Origin: Lactiplantibacillus modestisalitolerans
GTDB lineage: Bacteria > Bacillota > Bacilli > Lactobacillales > Lactobacillaceae
Direction: 5' to 3'
NCBI RefSeq assembly: GCF_005405425.1
Contig: NZ_BJEA01000009.1
Coordinates: 62,001-126,000 of the forward strand
Length of the DNA stretch: 64,000 nucleotides
Both the position numbers and the translations under genes were made by a program. Of the stretch, positions 32,603-41,950 are shown in pieces. The notes beneath the pieces are model-generated. The model was not told the origin of the DNA, ran no database searches, and was given only the letters and a program-made list of their open reading frames with translations. The stretch's first letter is position 1; each line of letters begins with the position of its first letter.

Positions 32603-33898
32603 CTACCGCGTATCAAATTTTTCCAACGCTTGGTCGTTGGCTTTCTGAACAGAAACGTAAACTTTATCGAATAAAAGGTCTTCAACCGCAATCAGGTGAC
32701 CGAATTCTGAAGCCGCCAAGTGGCAATCTTCAAAGCGAATGTTTTGCATCGGCTTCTCTGGAAAGGCCTTCAGGTCAAACGCCCGGGCTTCCTTGGCATA
32801 GTCCGCATCAAGCGTTGCCGTGACGTTTCGAACCGTAATATCACGGACCTGCGTCTTCTGTAACGCCTCCGGAATTTGATCAGCAACCGCCGCCCACATT
32901 GGTTTCATATCGGGCGTAACCGCCATCGTCTTCTTATTATACTGGGTATGCCAGTTCATCAACCACGAGAATGGGAATTGAACGTTATGCATCTCCAGGT
33001 GCTCCGCCACGATATCCCGAATCACGCCGCCGCGGTCAGCCGACGACTTCATCCGGAAACCACAATCGGTATTCAAGAACGTCATGTGGTGAATGTGAAC
33101 GTCATGAACGCCCGCAGAAACTTCACTCCCAATCGTCACACCGTAGCCAGAATGAACGACACAGTGGTCAATTTCGATGTGCGCGGCCGGCCGGTTTACC
33201 CGGTGGCCGTCACCATCTCGGCCCGACTTAACAACGATACAATCGTCACCACAGCTGAGCTCACAGTGGTGCACCCGGACGTTGGTCGACGAATCCACGT
33301 CGATACCATCCGTACTTGGACCGTTATTCTCTTTGACAATCAGATGACTAATATCAATTTGATCACAATAAGTGATTTGGCAATTCCAAAAACCAGACCG
33401 CATTAGTGTCAGGTCGCTGACTTGGCACCGCTGCGACTTATAGAGCAGAATCTCACGCGGCCGCTTTACTTCGTAGTCGACGATCCAGCGCAGATTTTTG
33501 GCATCGTACACCTTTCGTTGACCACCCTTTTGATCAGTTCCCCAATAACGCGCCCACCAAATGGGGCCTTGGCCGTCAATCGTGCCGGGACCGTCAATGG
33601 TTACATTTTCGGCCTCCAGAACGTTTAAAATAGCAGCCGGCCAGGTCATTTCGACCCCGGCCACCCGGGTCTCAATCTCACGATACTGGTCGAGTTCAGA
33701 CGCACCCAACAACGTTGCCCCGGCTTCAAAGTGCAGGTGGGTGTTGCTTGCTAGGAAGAGTGACCCGGTCAGGTAGGTCCCCGCTTCCAGCACGAGTGTC
33801 GTCTGTTCGGCCGCCGCTTGATCCAGTGCCTGCTGGAGAATGGCGGTATCTAGGGTCTGACCATCCGCGTGCGGATGAAATTGGCTGATTGTTAGCAT
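32603..33898 (-). CDS. GH28 family protein, atypical active site
   Basis: 431-residue right-handed beta-helix of the polygalacturonase family, without signal peptide, so it acts on imported oligomers in the cytoplasm. The motif set is altered: STDGID instead of NTDG, the GDD motif is kept (CGDDCIVVKSG), GHG is replaced by GYG (HSGYGVTIGSE), and the RIK motif reads RMKS. Loss of the GHG histidine suggests a substrate other than plain polygalacturonate, for instance a rhamnogalacturonan-type or modified oligomer. Followed by its own terminator. Confidence 0.85.
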   Translation of the reverse strand: MLTISQFHPHADGQTLDTAILQQALDQAAAEQTTLVLEAGTYLTGSLFLASNTHLHFEAGATLLGASELDQYREIETRVAGVEMTWPAAILNVLEAENVTIDGPGTIDGQGPIWWARYWGTDQKGGQRKVYDAKNLRWIVDYEVKRPREILLYKSQRCQVSDLTLMRSGFWNCQITYCDQIDISHLIVKENNGPSTDGIDVDSSTNVRVHHCELSCGDDCIVVKSGRDGDGHRVNRPAAHIEIDHCVVHSGYGVTIGSEVSAGVHDVHIHHMTFLNTDCGFRMKSSADRGGVIRDIVAEHLEMHNVQFPFSWLMNWHTQYNKKTMAVTPDMKPMWAAVADQIPEALQKTQVRDITVRNVTATLDADYAKEARAFDLKAFPEKPMQNIRFEDCHLAASEFGHLIAVEDLLFDKVYVSVQKANDQALEKFDTR

Positions 33899-33986
33899 AA
33901 TCGATACACCCCTTCAAAAATGATTGTTCAACTTTTCGGAGGTACTTAGCGTGACTGTTCAGTTCTAATCGAAATTCTCTTTGCGG

Positions 33987-35060
33987 TTAGTCGTTCTTTT
34001 CAAGTGCTTCCCAGAGACCGTTCAAGTACGCGATCCCTAAGGCCCGGTCGTACAAACCGTAGCCGGGACGACCATTTTCGCCCCAGATATCACGGCCGTG
34101 ATCCGGACGAATGTAGCCGTCGAACCCGCTATCGTGGAGCGCCTTCATAATTTCATACATGTCTAACGAGCCTTCTGAAGACAAGTGGGCCGCTTCGTGG
34201 AAGTCACCCTCGTTACCCATGAATTTAATATTACGGGCATGGACGAACGGAACCCGGTCCTTCTTAACGAATTCGCGAATTAATGCGGGTACGTCGTTAT
34301 TCGGGTTTTCGCCCAGGGAACCAGTACAAATCGTGAAGCCATTGTAACGGGATTCATGTAACTTTTCAATCGTTAACATGTCTTCGCGGTTCTTGTAAAT
34401 CCGTGGCAAGCCAAACAATGGGCGTGGCGGGTCATCCGGGTGAATCGCCATTCGAACGTCACATTCCTCGCAAACTGGAATAATGGCGTCTAGGAAGTAC
34501 TTGAAGTTTTCGGTTAACTTCTTCGCGTCAACGTCCTTATAAGCGTCAAATAAGCGCCGAACTTCGGCCAACCGTTCTGGTTCCCAACCAGGTAAAACGT
34601 AGCCATTCGAATTTTCTTGAACTGAACGGATAATGTCTTCGGGGTCCCCCTCGACAAACCGGTGTTCAAACGCCAAATCAGTCGAACCGTCTTCGAGTTT
34701 GAAATGTAAGTTCGTCCGTACCCAGTCAAAGATTGGCATAAAGTTGTAACAAATGACCTTAATGCCGTACTTAGCTAAGTTACGAATCGTTTGCTTATAG
34801 TTTTCAATATATTTGTCACGCGTTGGTAACCCAATCTTGATGTCATCATGAATGTTGACCGATTCGATGACTTCCAACTTGAGGCCCGCGTCTTCAACTT
34901 CTTTTTTCAGGGCCGCAATCCGGTCTTCTGGCCAAACTTCGCCTACCGGAATATCAAATAGTGCCCCGACAACTTGGGTCGTGCCTGGAATTTGACGAAT
35001 ATCTTGCAGACTAATTGAATCTGAGTTGGATCCATACCAACGGAAACCCATGTTTTTCAT
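33987..35060 (-). CDS. uxuA: Mannonate dehydratase
   Basis: 357 residues from ATG 35060 (AGGAG 8 nt upstream; a GTG three codons earlier overlaps the ribosome site). Converts D-mannonate to 2-keto-3-deoxygluconate. [55 protein letters not shown] and [11 protein letters not shown] are UxuA signatures with metal-binding His/Asp. A cre-like site (35134-35148) lies upstream. Confidence 0.95.
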   Translation of the reverse strand: MKNMGFRWYGSNSDSISLQDIRQIPGTTQVVGALFDIPVGEVWPEDRIAALKKEVEDAGLKLEVIESVNIHDDIKIGLPTRDKYIENYKQTIRNLAKYGIKVICYNFMPIFDWVRTNLHFKLEDGSTDLAFEHRFVEGDPEDIIRSVQENSNGYVLPGWEPERLAEVRRLFDAYKDVDAKKLTENFKYFLDAIIPVCEECDVRMAIHPDDPPRPLFGLPRIYKNREDMLTIEKLHESRYNGFTICTGSLGENPNNDVPALIREFVKKDRVPFVHARNIKFMGNEGDFHEAAHLSSEGSLDMYEIMKALHDSGFDGYIRPDHGRDIWGENGRPGYGLYDRALGIAYLNGLWEALEKND

Positions 35061-35133
35061 TAGAGTCACTCCTAGTTTTTATAATTAGTTGCATTGGAAA
35101 TGAATTGCTTAACTTTCAAACTGCGAAAAGCTT

Positions 35134-35148
35134 ACGAAAGCGCTTTAA
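35134..35148. promoter_or_regulatory. cre-like site upstream of uxuA
   Basis: ACGAAAGCGCTTTAA, 13 of 15 consensus positions. Confidence 0.5.
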
Positions 35149-35277
35149 ATCAACGTTAATCGTACCAAATTTATATCATTCTCAATGTAACCGGTTGTAA
35201 TTGATGAAATAATTTGACCTTATTTTCATAACGCGATACGATGTTCACGGTAACATAAGAGGAAAGAGGAATTTAGA

Positions 35278-35463
35278 ATGAACGTATTTAAATCAATTAT
35301 CGCTACAGTTGCAACGGTCGCAGTTTTAGGTGGTGCCCTTTACACCACGGCAACGGCCGCTTCCAAGACGACGCCGGTTCAAACCACGACGACTAAGAAC
35401 ACGACTAAGCTGCCTTCACTTTACAGCCGTTTGATCCAAAACCAAATCGGCCCGTTGCAATAA
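35278..35463 (+). CDS. Small secreted peptide of unknown function
   Basis: 61 residues after a GAGGAA ribosome site. MNVFKSIIATVATVAVLGGA is a typical signal peptide start (Lys, hydrophobic core), with probable cleavage near TATAA-SK. The mature ~33 residues are Thr/Lys-rich (KTTPVQTTTTKNTTKLP) then SLYSRLIQNQIGPLQ. It has its own terminator and is divergent from uxuA. Signal or adhesion peptide possible; no family recognised. Confidence 0.65.
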   Translation: MNVFKSIIATVATVAVLGGALYTTATAASKTTPVQTTTTKNTTKLPSLYSRLIQNQIGPLQ

Positions 35464-35483
35464 GCTGGCTTTAATCATTAACA

Positions 35484-35525
35484 GGAAATCCTGATTATCC
35501 CCCTGGGGGTAGTCAGGATTTTTTT
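35484..35525 (+). terminator. Terminator after the secreted peptide gene
   Basis: AAATCCTGATTA pairs with GTAGTCAGGATTT around CCCCCTGGGG, followed by T7. Confidence 0.85.
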
Positions 35526-35580
35526 GTTGATGTACTGCGTTAAACTGCCATTGAGAAGGGCGGCTTTCCTGCCTTATGGC

Positions 35581-35700
35581 CGAAACGTGTTCGGTCCGGC
35601 TGACGCCTGTGCCTACTACGCTAAGGGCACAATGCCAAAGCCCGGCATCATGCCCTTAGCTAGGTAGTGCTCGGCATCAACCCGCCGGCCCTCACACTCT
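35581..35700 (-). ncRNA. Conserved folded 3' element, copy 1 (after uxaC)
   Basis: Starts directly after the uxaC stop codon on the minus strand. Shares with 40134-40254 the single-stranded blocks GGGTTGATGC-GAGCACT and CAGGCGTCAG. Three stems (outer GGCCGGC/GCCGGaCC, middle GCACTACC-region with GTAGTAGGC-region, long inner CTAAGGGCA/TGCCCTTAG) are rebuilt with different bases in the other copy. Function unknown. Confidence 0.6.
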
Positions 35701-37122
35701 TTATTTTTCAAAAAACCCAAAATACCGGTAAGCATTATTGTAAGCAATATCCTCAATCACCGGTCCAAGCACCTTTTCATCATCCGGTACCCGGCCCTTT
35801 TCTGCCAACTTACCGTAGAAGTTGCACAATACCCGACGGAAATACTCATGCCGCGGATACGACAAGAAACTCCGCGAATCCGTCAACATGCCTACGAAGT
35901 TCGGCAACAAACTTTGTTGCGCAAAAATCCGCAACTGCTTGTCCATGCCTTCCGCCGTATCGTTGAACCACCAGCCAGCACCGAGTTGTAACCGTTGCTG
36001 ACCACCCTCTTGAAACGCCCCCATCATGGTTGCTAGTTGCATCCAATCGTTGTCGTTCAATGAGTAGAAAATACTCTTCGGAATATCGTGGGTTAACTGC
36101 ATCTTGCTGTACAACTTCTGCATCTCACCCGCAATGTCCGGCTGAGTCCCAACCGCATCGTAACCAGTATCTGGTCCCAACTGGTCAAACATCGGCTGGT
36201 TCAAATCCCGAATCGAGTTAATGTGGAATTGCATCGTCCAGTTAAACTGTTTGTTCAGCTTCATCAAGCCTTCCAGCAACATCGTAATGTACTGGTCGTG
36301 CTCCGTCGCCGTCAACGGTTCGTTTTGAATCCCCTTCGCCACAATGGCGTCCAATTCCGCGTCACTGGCCTCAACGAAGTGGTAAGTCAACAGTGAATGG
36401 TCAGACAAGCGACCACCGTTCTCGTTAAAGAAGGTGAACCGTTGCTTGAGTGCCGCTAGCACGTCCGCAAACGTCTTGATCTCAACGCCCGCGATGGCAC
36501 CCAATTCCTTCAAGTACGCCCCGAAGCCGTCCCGTTCAATCTGGATCAACTTATCCGGCCGCATTGCCGGGAGCGTCTTAAAGCCGTTTTCCGCTTCGTC
36601 GGCTTGAATCAACTTATGGTAATGCAAGTCCGACGCCGGGTCATCCGTCGTGCAAACCGCCTTCACGTTCGAGTTGCGGATCAAGCTCCGCGGCTTGAAG
36701 TCGTCGGTTTGTAACAACGCGTTCGCTTTCTTCCAGATGGCTGGCGCGGTCGCCCGCGTCAAGCGTTCATCAATGTGGAAGAAGCGCTTTAGTTCGAGGT
36801 GGGTCCATTCATAGAGCGGATTGCCGAGCGACTTTTCAATCGTTTCGGCCCACGCGAGGAACTTTTCGTACTCGTCACCGTCACCGGTGATCAGTTCTTC
36901 GGGCACCCCGTTAGCCCGCATTAGACGCCATTTATAGTGATCGCCATACGTACCTTCGTTGAGCCAAACCCGGGTGATATTCGGGTAATTTTTGTTTTCG
37001 TAGATCTCTTCCGGATTCAAATGGCAGTGGAAGTCGATGATGGGCATCTTTTCCGCGTAATCATGGAAGAGCTTTTTTGCCATTGAGTTTTCTAGTAAAA
37101 AATCTTGGTCTAAAAACGCCAT
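35701..37122 (-). CDS. uxaC: Uronate isomerase, copy 2
   Basis: 473 residues, full length. N-terminal metal motif DFHCHL (H32, H34); [20 protein letters not shown] and [19 protein letters not shown] conserved. Converts D-galacturonate to D-tagaturonate. ATG after GGAGG, directly behind uxaE (12-nt gap), so co-transcribed; here its function is clearly galacturonate entry. A folded element follows the stop. Confidence 0.96.
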   Translation of the reverse strand: MAFLDQDFLLENSMAKKLFHDYAEKMPIIDFHCHLNPEEIYENKNYPNITRVWLNEGTYGDHYKWRLMRANGVPEELITGDGDEYEKFLAWAETIEKSLGNPLYEWTHLELKRFFHIDERLTRATAPAIWKKANALLQTDDFKPRSLIRNSNVKAVCTTDDPASDLHYHKLIQADEAENGFKTLPAMRPDKLIQIERDGFGAYLKELGAIAGVEIKTFADVLAALKQRFTFFNENGGRLSDHSLLTYHFVEASDAELDAIVAKGIQNEPLTATEHDQYITMLLEGLMKLNKQFNWTMQFHINSIRDLNQPMFDQLGPDTGYDAVGTQPDIAGEMQKLYSKMQLTHDIPKSIFYSLNDNDWMQLATMMGAFQEGGQQRLQLGAGWWFNDTAEGMDKQLRIFAQQSLLPNFVGMLTDSRSFLSYPRHEYFRRVLCNFYGKLAEKGRVPDDEKVLGPVIEDIAYNNAYRYFGFFEK

Positions 37123-37134
37123 CCTACTTACCTC

Positions 37135-38712
37135 CTACTGAATCGTGGGTTCGTACTTCGCTTGAACTTCGGCCTTGGTCTTCGCTAAGCCTTGTAACAA
37201 GTCTAAATGTTCCGCAATGTGCGCATTTAAGTACTTGTCGTAAAGCGCCTGGTGATCCTTCAAAATCTTGAAGAAGCGGTCGCGGTAAACGTAGCGGTAA
37301 CTCTTTTGTAAGTTCAAGATTGACCCGTACATCGTGTGGAGCACTTGCCGGGCGTCGTCGTCACTCAATAGGGTCATGACGTTGTCCGTGTTAATCGTTT
37401 CAGGCTTTGGTGCGGTACCGTCAGTTTGAGCGTTGAAGACGTAGAAGGCTTTAACGTCGTCCAAGTTATCGTAGGAGAACTTGTAGAGTTCAACCATTAA
37501 CTTCGGATCAACGTGGGCAATCACGCGAAGCGCTTCCAACCAGTTCGTGCCGGCGGTTTTAACGTGCCAGCCATGTTCCTTAGATAACCGACCGATAATT
37601 TCGTAAACTGACAGTTTGTCGGAACCAGAATGGATACTCAACTTGTAACCAAAGTGTTCCGCAATGGCTTCATGAACCACGTATTCGCGTTCGAAGCGGT
37701 CGATGTCACCAATGTAATCGATGGCCTTTTGGAATTCACCGTAGAACTTCGGGGCCAGCGTTTCGGGCGTGATTCCCTTCCGGTGTAATTCGTTCGCGAA
37801 GAAGTAGTGGTTGGCCGGTGTCGTTGGCACGATCGTTTCGTCCATCGAAATTTCGAAGTCCAAGTTGTACGGTACAACGAACTTATGGTAAATAAATTCA
37901 GCGTATTCCACGGCGCCAAAGAAAATCAGAACGGACTGTTCGACGTCCTTCTTACTGAAGTGAACGGACGCTTGGTCACTGATTTGGAAGTCCTTGTCGA
38001 GGTAAGTTTCGTTGAAATACTTAACCAGGTCAACGTCGAGGGCGTTAAACTTCGCGTCCAATTCGTCATCGGACAAGTCCGCAATTTCGTTATGAATCTT
38101 TTCCGTGCAATCCAACGTAATCATTGAGCACCCGGCCTTAACGGCGTAATCCACTTCGTGTGGGTTCTTAACGTGGTCCCCATCGGCAGCCCAGCCGTCG
38201 GTGTAGCCTTCTTCAAAGACGGCCCAGCCGGCATCCAAAACAACGTCAGTTTCGGTCCGGTTCGTTAATAGTAATTCCCGAATGGATTGTTGGGCTAAAA
38301 CGGGCATGATCCCGCGACCCTTGAACAACCGTAAGTGGGCGTTTGAAGCGTTGCCAAGCCGGTCGCCCAGGCCAAAGGTATACTTGTAGCCGTGCCGTGA
38401 AGTTGGCTTAACCCAAGCAAACCGCTTAACCAATGCGTGCCAGTTCGTTTCGTTTAAGTCGCCAACGACTAAGGTCTTGTTAGCGTCCTGAACGCTTTCG
38501 CGGGCGTCGAAGTCAGCAACTTGCGCACGGTCTTCGTAAACGACCAACGACTTCGCAACTTGTTTGCCGTTTGCTTCGTGCAAAATAAAGTAAACGTTCT
38601 TGCGATCAACCTGAATCGATGGTTGGTAAACGGCCGCATCACTTAAGTTCGTGTAATCACCGTTTGCAGCTAAAATTTCATGAACATCTGTAACTAATTG
38701 TTGTAGTTCCAT
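37135..38712 (-). CDS. uxaE: Tagaturonate epimerase
   Basis: 525 residues. FGLGDRLGNASNAHLRLFKG, VLAQQSIREL, DAGWAVFEEGYTDGWAADGDHVK and SIHSGSDKLSVYEIIG match the UxaE family (described in Thermotoga), slightly longer than that reference. It epimerises D-tagaturonate to D-fructuronate, so galacturonate can join the glucuronate branch without UxaB/UxaA. ATG after GGAGG. First gene of uxaE-uxaC with a palindromic operator upstream. Confidence 0.88.
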   Translation of the reverse strand: MELQQLVTDVHEILAANGDYTNLSDAAVYQPSIQVDRKNVYFILHEANGKQVAKSLVVYEDRAQVADFDARESVQDANKTLVVGDLNETNWHALVKRFAWVKPTSRHGYKYTFGLGDRLGNASNAHLRLFKGRGIMPVLAQQSIRELLLTNRTETDVVLDAGWAVFEEGYTDGWAADGDHVKNPHEVDYAVKAGCSMITLDCTEKIHNEIADLSDDELDAKFNALDVDLVKYFNETYLDKDFQISDQASVHFSKKDVEQSVLIFFGAVEYAEFIYHKFVVPYNLDFEISMDETIVPTTPANHYFFANELHRKGITPETLAPKFYGEFQKAIDYIGDIDRFEREYVVHEAIAEHFGYKLSIHSGSDKLSVYEIIGRLSKEHGWHVKTAGTNWLEALRVIAHVDPKLMVELYKFSYDNLDDVKAFYVFNAQTDGTAPKPETINTDNVMTLLSDDDARQVLHTMYGSILNLQKSYRYVYRDRFFKILKDHQALYDKYLNAHIAEHLDLLQGLAKTKAEVQAKYEPTIQ

Positions 38713-38831
38713 GTGAATTCCCTCCGATTTGATTCTTCACACTATTATGTTCTGGCACAAAGCCGGATTAATTTTTTAATTAACCCGTTAAACGCGCTGG
38801 CTTTACGGGTGCGTTTAACGAGGTTTTTCTA

Positions 38832-38896
38832 ATGGTAAGCGCTTACCATCTGAACATTAATAAGTTTATCACAAATTTATGCACACGTTAACATTT
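38832..38896. promoter_or_regulatory. Control region of uxaE-uxaC
   Basis: Perfect 18-bp palindrome ATGGTAAGCGCTTACCAT (38832-38849), then CATCTGAAC and ATGCACACGTTAACATTT (38879-38896). The same three blocks in the same order recur at 43425-43499. Likely LacI-type/CcpA operators. Confidence 0.65.
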
Positions 38897-38914
38897 TTTG
38901 GCAATAAAAAGAAA

Positions 38915-39919
38915 TTACTTGCGTAACCTCTTTACTGAATCGCGGATAATCACCGTCGGATCAATGATTCGCTGTTCAACCGGTTGGTCGTCCCCCGTCA
39001 ACTGTGCCGTCAACGCGGCCACCCCCGCTTGAACAATTTCATCGGTCGGCTTCCGAACCGTCGTCAACCTTGGCAACAAGTATTGGGCGTGGCTCATATC
39101 ATCATAACCAATGACTGAAATATCAGCCGGTACTTGGTACCCCAAATCTTGGCAAGCCCGAATAGCACCGACCGCCATATCATCGTTGGTCGCAAAAACG
39201 CAAGTCGGAATTGAAGCCGCACTTAAGATTTCGCGCATCGCGTTGTAGCCACTTTCGGGTAAGTAATCACCAGCCCGCCGCCATTCAGGCTTAGTTACGC
39301 CGTTTTTAGCAGCTAAGACGTCGTCAAAGGCCCGTTCCCGGTCAACCGCCGACACGAACCCGGCTGCCCCGGAGATAATCCCGAATTCATGGTGGCCCAT
39401 CCGCACCGCGTATTCCACGAGCCGCTTGGCCCCCAGGTAATCATCCGGCGCAAAGTTCGACACGTCCTTGCGGTCAATCCGCCGGTTCAAAACGACCAGT
39501 GGTAAGTGCCGCTGCATCAACGTTTCAATGAACGGGTCATCGGCACGTGACTGACTAACGACGATCGCCCCATCGTACTGTTGGCGCGAAACGCCGGCCT
39601 TACTGAGCGCTTCAATGCTATCGAGCGACAGCGAGTAGCCGGCGGGCAAGGCCGCCTTGGCCCGGTTGATCACGTCAACTAAGAAACTCGGGGAAGTCCC
39701 GTTTTCAAGTTCCGAAAAGAAGACCCCAATTAAAAATGAATGTTTTTCAACGAGGCCCTTAGCGTTTAAGTTGGGCACGTAGCCCAGCTCGTCGGCCAAC
39801 TCCTGAATGCGCCGGCGCGTCGCCTCCTTGACTAATGGACTGCCGTTCAGCGCGCGCGAAACCGTCGTGTGTGAGACGTTGGCACGTTTGGCAATCGTCC
39901 GAATCGTTACTTCTTCCAT
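38915..39919 (-). CDS. LacI-family regulator of uronate/pectin genes
   Basis: 334 residues. N-terminal helix-turn-helix VTIRTIAKRANVSHTTVSRALNG with hinge helix, then a periplasmic-binding-like effector domain (CVFATNDDMAVGAIRACQDL, DISVIGYDDM). ATG after GGAGG. Sits between uxaE-uxaC and uxuB; likely binds the palindromes upstream of uxaE and in the 43.4-kb divergent promoter. Effector probably a uronate or KDG. Confidence 0.9.
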   Translation of the reverse strand: MEEVTIRTIAKRANVSHTTVSRALNGSPLVKEATRRRIQELADELGYVPNLNAKGLVEKHSFLIGVFFSELENGTSPSFLVDVINRAKAALPAGYSLSLDSIEALSKAGVSRQQYDGAIVVSQSRADDPFIETLMQRHLPLVVLNRRIDRKDVSNFAPDDYLGAKRLVEYAVRMGHHEFGIISGAAGFVSAVDRERAFDDVLAAKNGVTKPEWRRAGDYLPESGYNAMREILSAASIPTCVFATNDDMAVGAIRACQDLGYQVPADISVIGYDDMSHAQYLLPRLTTVRKPTDEIVQAGVAALTAQLTGDDQPVEQRIIDPTVIIRDSVKRLRK

Positions 39920-40133
39920 GTTACTTCCTCCGTTTTAGCTTACTTTAATCGTTGACCCAGCGTTCAAAATCGCGGGTATCCTTGCCATGATAGCGCCTGC
40001 TATCAACCCCTTTACTCTATCACATGTCCGCGGTTGCGCCTATTTGAAAAAAAGACTTTCAACCGCAAAAGCGGGCTAAAAAGGGGCAATGGCAAAAGCC
40101 AAAGCCCCCAGTGAGTCTTCGAATGAGAATCGT

Positions 40134-40254
40134 CGAAACGTGCTCCAGACCAACTGACGCCTGCGCCTGCTACGACAACACCCCAACGCAAAACGCGCGT
40201 CGTGCCGTTGTCTAGGCAGTGCTCAGCATCAACCCGTTGGTCTTCCACACTCTC
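40134..40254 (-). ncRNA. Conserved folded 3' element, copy 2 (after uxuB)
   Basis: Minus strand, 37 nt after the uxuB stop. Outer stem AGACCAAC/GTTGGTCT, middle stem with CTGC/GCAG, inner stem GACAAC/GTTGTC: all differ from copy 1 yet keep pairing, while GGGTTGATGC, GAGCACT and CAGGCGTCAG are unchanged. The rest of 39920-40291 shows no gene. Confidence 0.6.
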
Positions 40255-40291
40255 CGAATAATTTGTTCGTAACTGCCGTTATCTGCTTAGC

Positions 40292-41932
40292 TTAATCGCG
40301 GACCACTTGCGCGTGATCAGCCAACGCCTGCTTCAAGGTCGCCGTAACCGCCCCCGTACCAGCAATCATCTGCGTGAAGTACGCTTCGATTTTTGGTGCT
40401 AACCCGGCGGCAACGAGGTCCACACCGAAGATTGACGCGTTCTTTAAGACTGGTTGCAAGTGCGCGGCGACGTCGGTTGGTTGACCAAGCTGAATGTCAG
40501 CCACGTGCTTTTGGAGGTCAGCCAACAGCGGGTCGGGACTCGGTGTAAAGGCTTGGCCGTCGTCTTGAACCGCCATTAAGTAGCGGAACCAAGCCGCAAT
40601 GACTAGCGGAATAAATTCGAGCTTTTGTGGATCTAATCCGGCCCGTTCTTGATAGTGTTTGATCGTAACGCCATAGCGAATTGCCATCTTTTGGGACGTA
40701 TCCGTAGCGATTCGTTGTGGGGTGTCCGGGATGTACGGGTTCGGTAACCGTTGCTGTAAGAGTTGGTCGATAAAGGTCTTCGGGTCAATCACCTTCGGAT
40801 CGGTTACAACCGGTAAGCCTTCTACGTAGCCAATTTGCTTCAATAATTTAACGAGATCAGCGTTTTGCAATTCACTTGCGATCGACTTATAGCCCAGCAC
40901 GTTTCCTAAAATGGCTAGGGCCGTGTGCAGCGGGTTCAAGCAGGTCGTAACCTTCATTTCGTCAGCGTCGTTAACGGTCGCGCGGTCCGTCACGATCACA
41001 CCGGCATCTTCAAACTTCGGCCGGCCGTTTGGAAAGGCGTCTTCCACGACCAGGTAGTGGACTGCTTCAGTATTAGTGAACGCGGCAATGTTGGTGTGCT
41101 TAGGAGTGTGCAAAATTTCGCTATCCTCAAAGCCCGCCGCGGCTAATTTGTCACCCACTACCTTGGCCGGGTTTGGCGTAATCCGGTCAATCATCGATAA
41201 CGGGAAGCTGATTTTAGTTGGGTCTTGTAGGTAGGCTAAGAAGCCGTCGTCGACAAAACCGTTACTTAACCAGCCCTTAGCAATCGTCAAAACGCTATCC
41301 TTCAACCGGTCACCGTTTTGCGAGAAGTTATCGGTACTAAGCAACGCCAACGGTAACTGGCCGTGTTGGTAACGGCCGTAGAGTAAGGCCACTAAGCCGG
41401 CCATGTTGCCCTTCGGCGCCTTCGGACCAGCCACGATGTCGGCCTTTGTCAAATCGTTTAAGTCTCCAGCACCCGTCCGTAAGTTGTAGCCCTTTTCGGT
41501 AATCGAGAAGGTCACAACTTGTAACGACGCCTGTTCAAAGATGGCGAACATCCGTTGCCAGTCAGTTGGGTGGTCGGGACTAAAGAAGTGCGCTTCGGCC
41601 ACCGACGCAAATAGTTCTTGCTCAAAGTTGCCGTCCGCCTTTGTGATCACCCGCAAAATCCGGTGATCGTACGCGTCATAAATATCCTTAACGACGTCTT
41701 CATCGTAGGTTTCGGCCACAATGACGCCCGCGTCTAGTTCGCCCTTTTCAATCAACCGGTTGGCGATCGCCGCGTGGAAGGCTCGGAACAAGTTCCCGCC
41801 GCCAAAGTGAACCCAGCGGGGGTGCGCCTGCGTGTCCTTTTTCAATTGAGCTTGGTCGTAAGTCGGCACCTGAATGTTGGCCGCCTGAAACGCGTCGGCC
41901 TGCGTTAAATAGTTATCCGTAATTTTTACCAT
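40292..41932 (-). CDS. uxuB: Fructuronate reductase (mannitol dehydrogenase family)
   Basis: 546 residues. Rossmann start WVHFGGGNLFRAFHA, FSITEKGYN, LSTDNFSQNGDRL and CLNPLHTALAILGNVLGY identify a long-chain polyol dehydrogenase; its place in the uronate locus points to NADH-dependent reduction of D-fructuronate to D-mannonate. 18 nt after the GH28 gene, so same transcript. Confidence 0.92.
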   Translation of the reverse strand: MVKITDNYLTQADAFQAANIQVPTYDQAQLKKDTQAHPRWVHFGGGNLFRAFHAAIANRLIEKGELDAGVIVAETYDEDVVKDIYDAYDHRILRVITKADGNFEQELFASVAEAHFFSPDHPTDWQRMFAIFEQASLQVVTFSITEKGYNLRTGAGDLNDLTKADIVAGPKAPKGNMAGLVALLYGRYQHGQLPLALLSTDNFSQNGDRLKDSVLTIAKGWLSNGFVDDGFLAYLQDPTKISFPLSMIDRITPNPAKVVGDKLAAAGFEDSEILHTPKHTNIAAFTNTEAVHYLVVEDAFPNGRPKFEDAGVIVTDRATVNDADEMKVTTCLNPLHTALAILGNVLGYKSIASELQNADLVKLLKQIGYVEGLPVVTDPKVIDPKTFIDQLLQQRLPNPYIPDTPQRIATDTSQKMAIRYGVTIKHYQERAGLDPQKLEFIPLVIAAWFRYLMAVQDDGQAFTPSPDPLLADLQKHVADIQLGQPTDVAAHLQPVLKNASIFGVDLVAAGLAPKIEAYFTQMIAGTGAVTATLKQALADHAQVVRD

Positions 41933-41950
41933 TAGTAATGACTTCCCCTC

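Noticed and set aside
32876-33406. 176-codon plus-strand frame in the first GH28 gene
   Set aside because: Antisense shadow, no start signals, composition not protein-like.
40012-40248. 78-aa minus-strand protein after uxuB
   Set aside because: Falls across the folded RNA element; unusual composition and no ribosome site.
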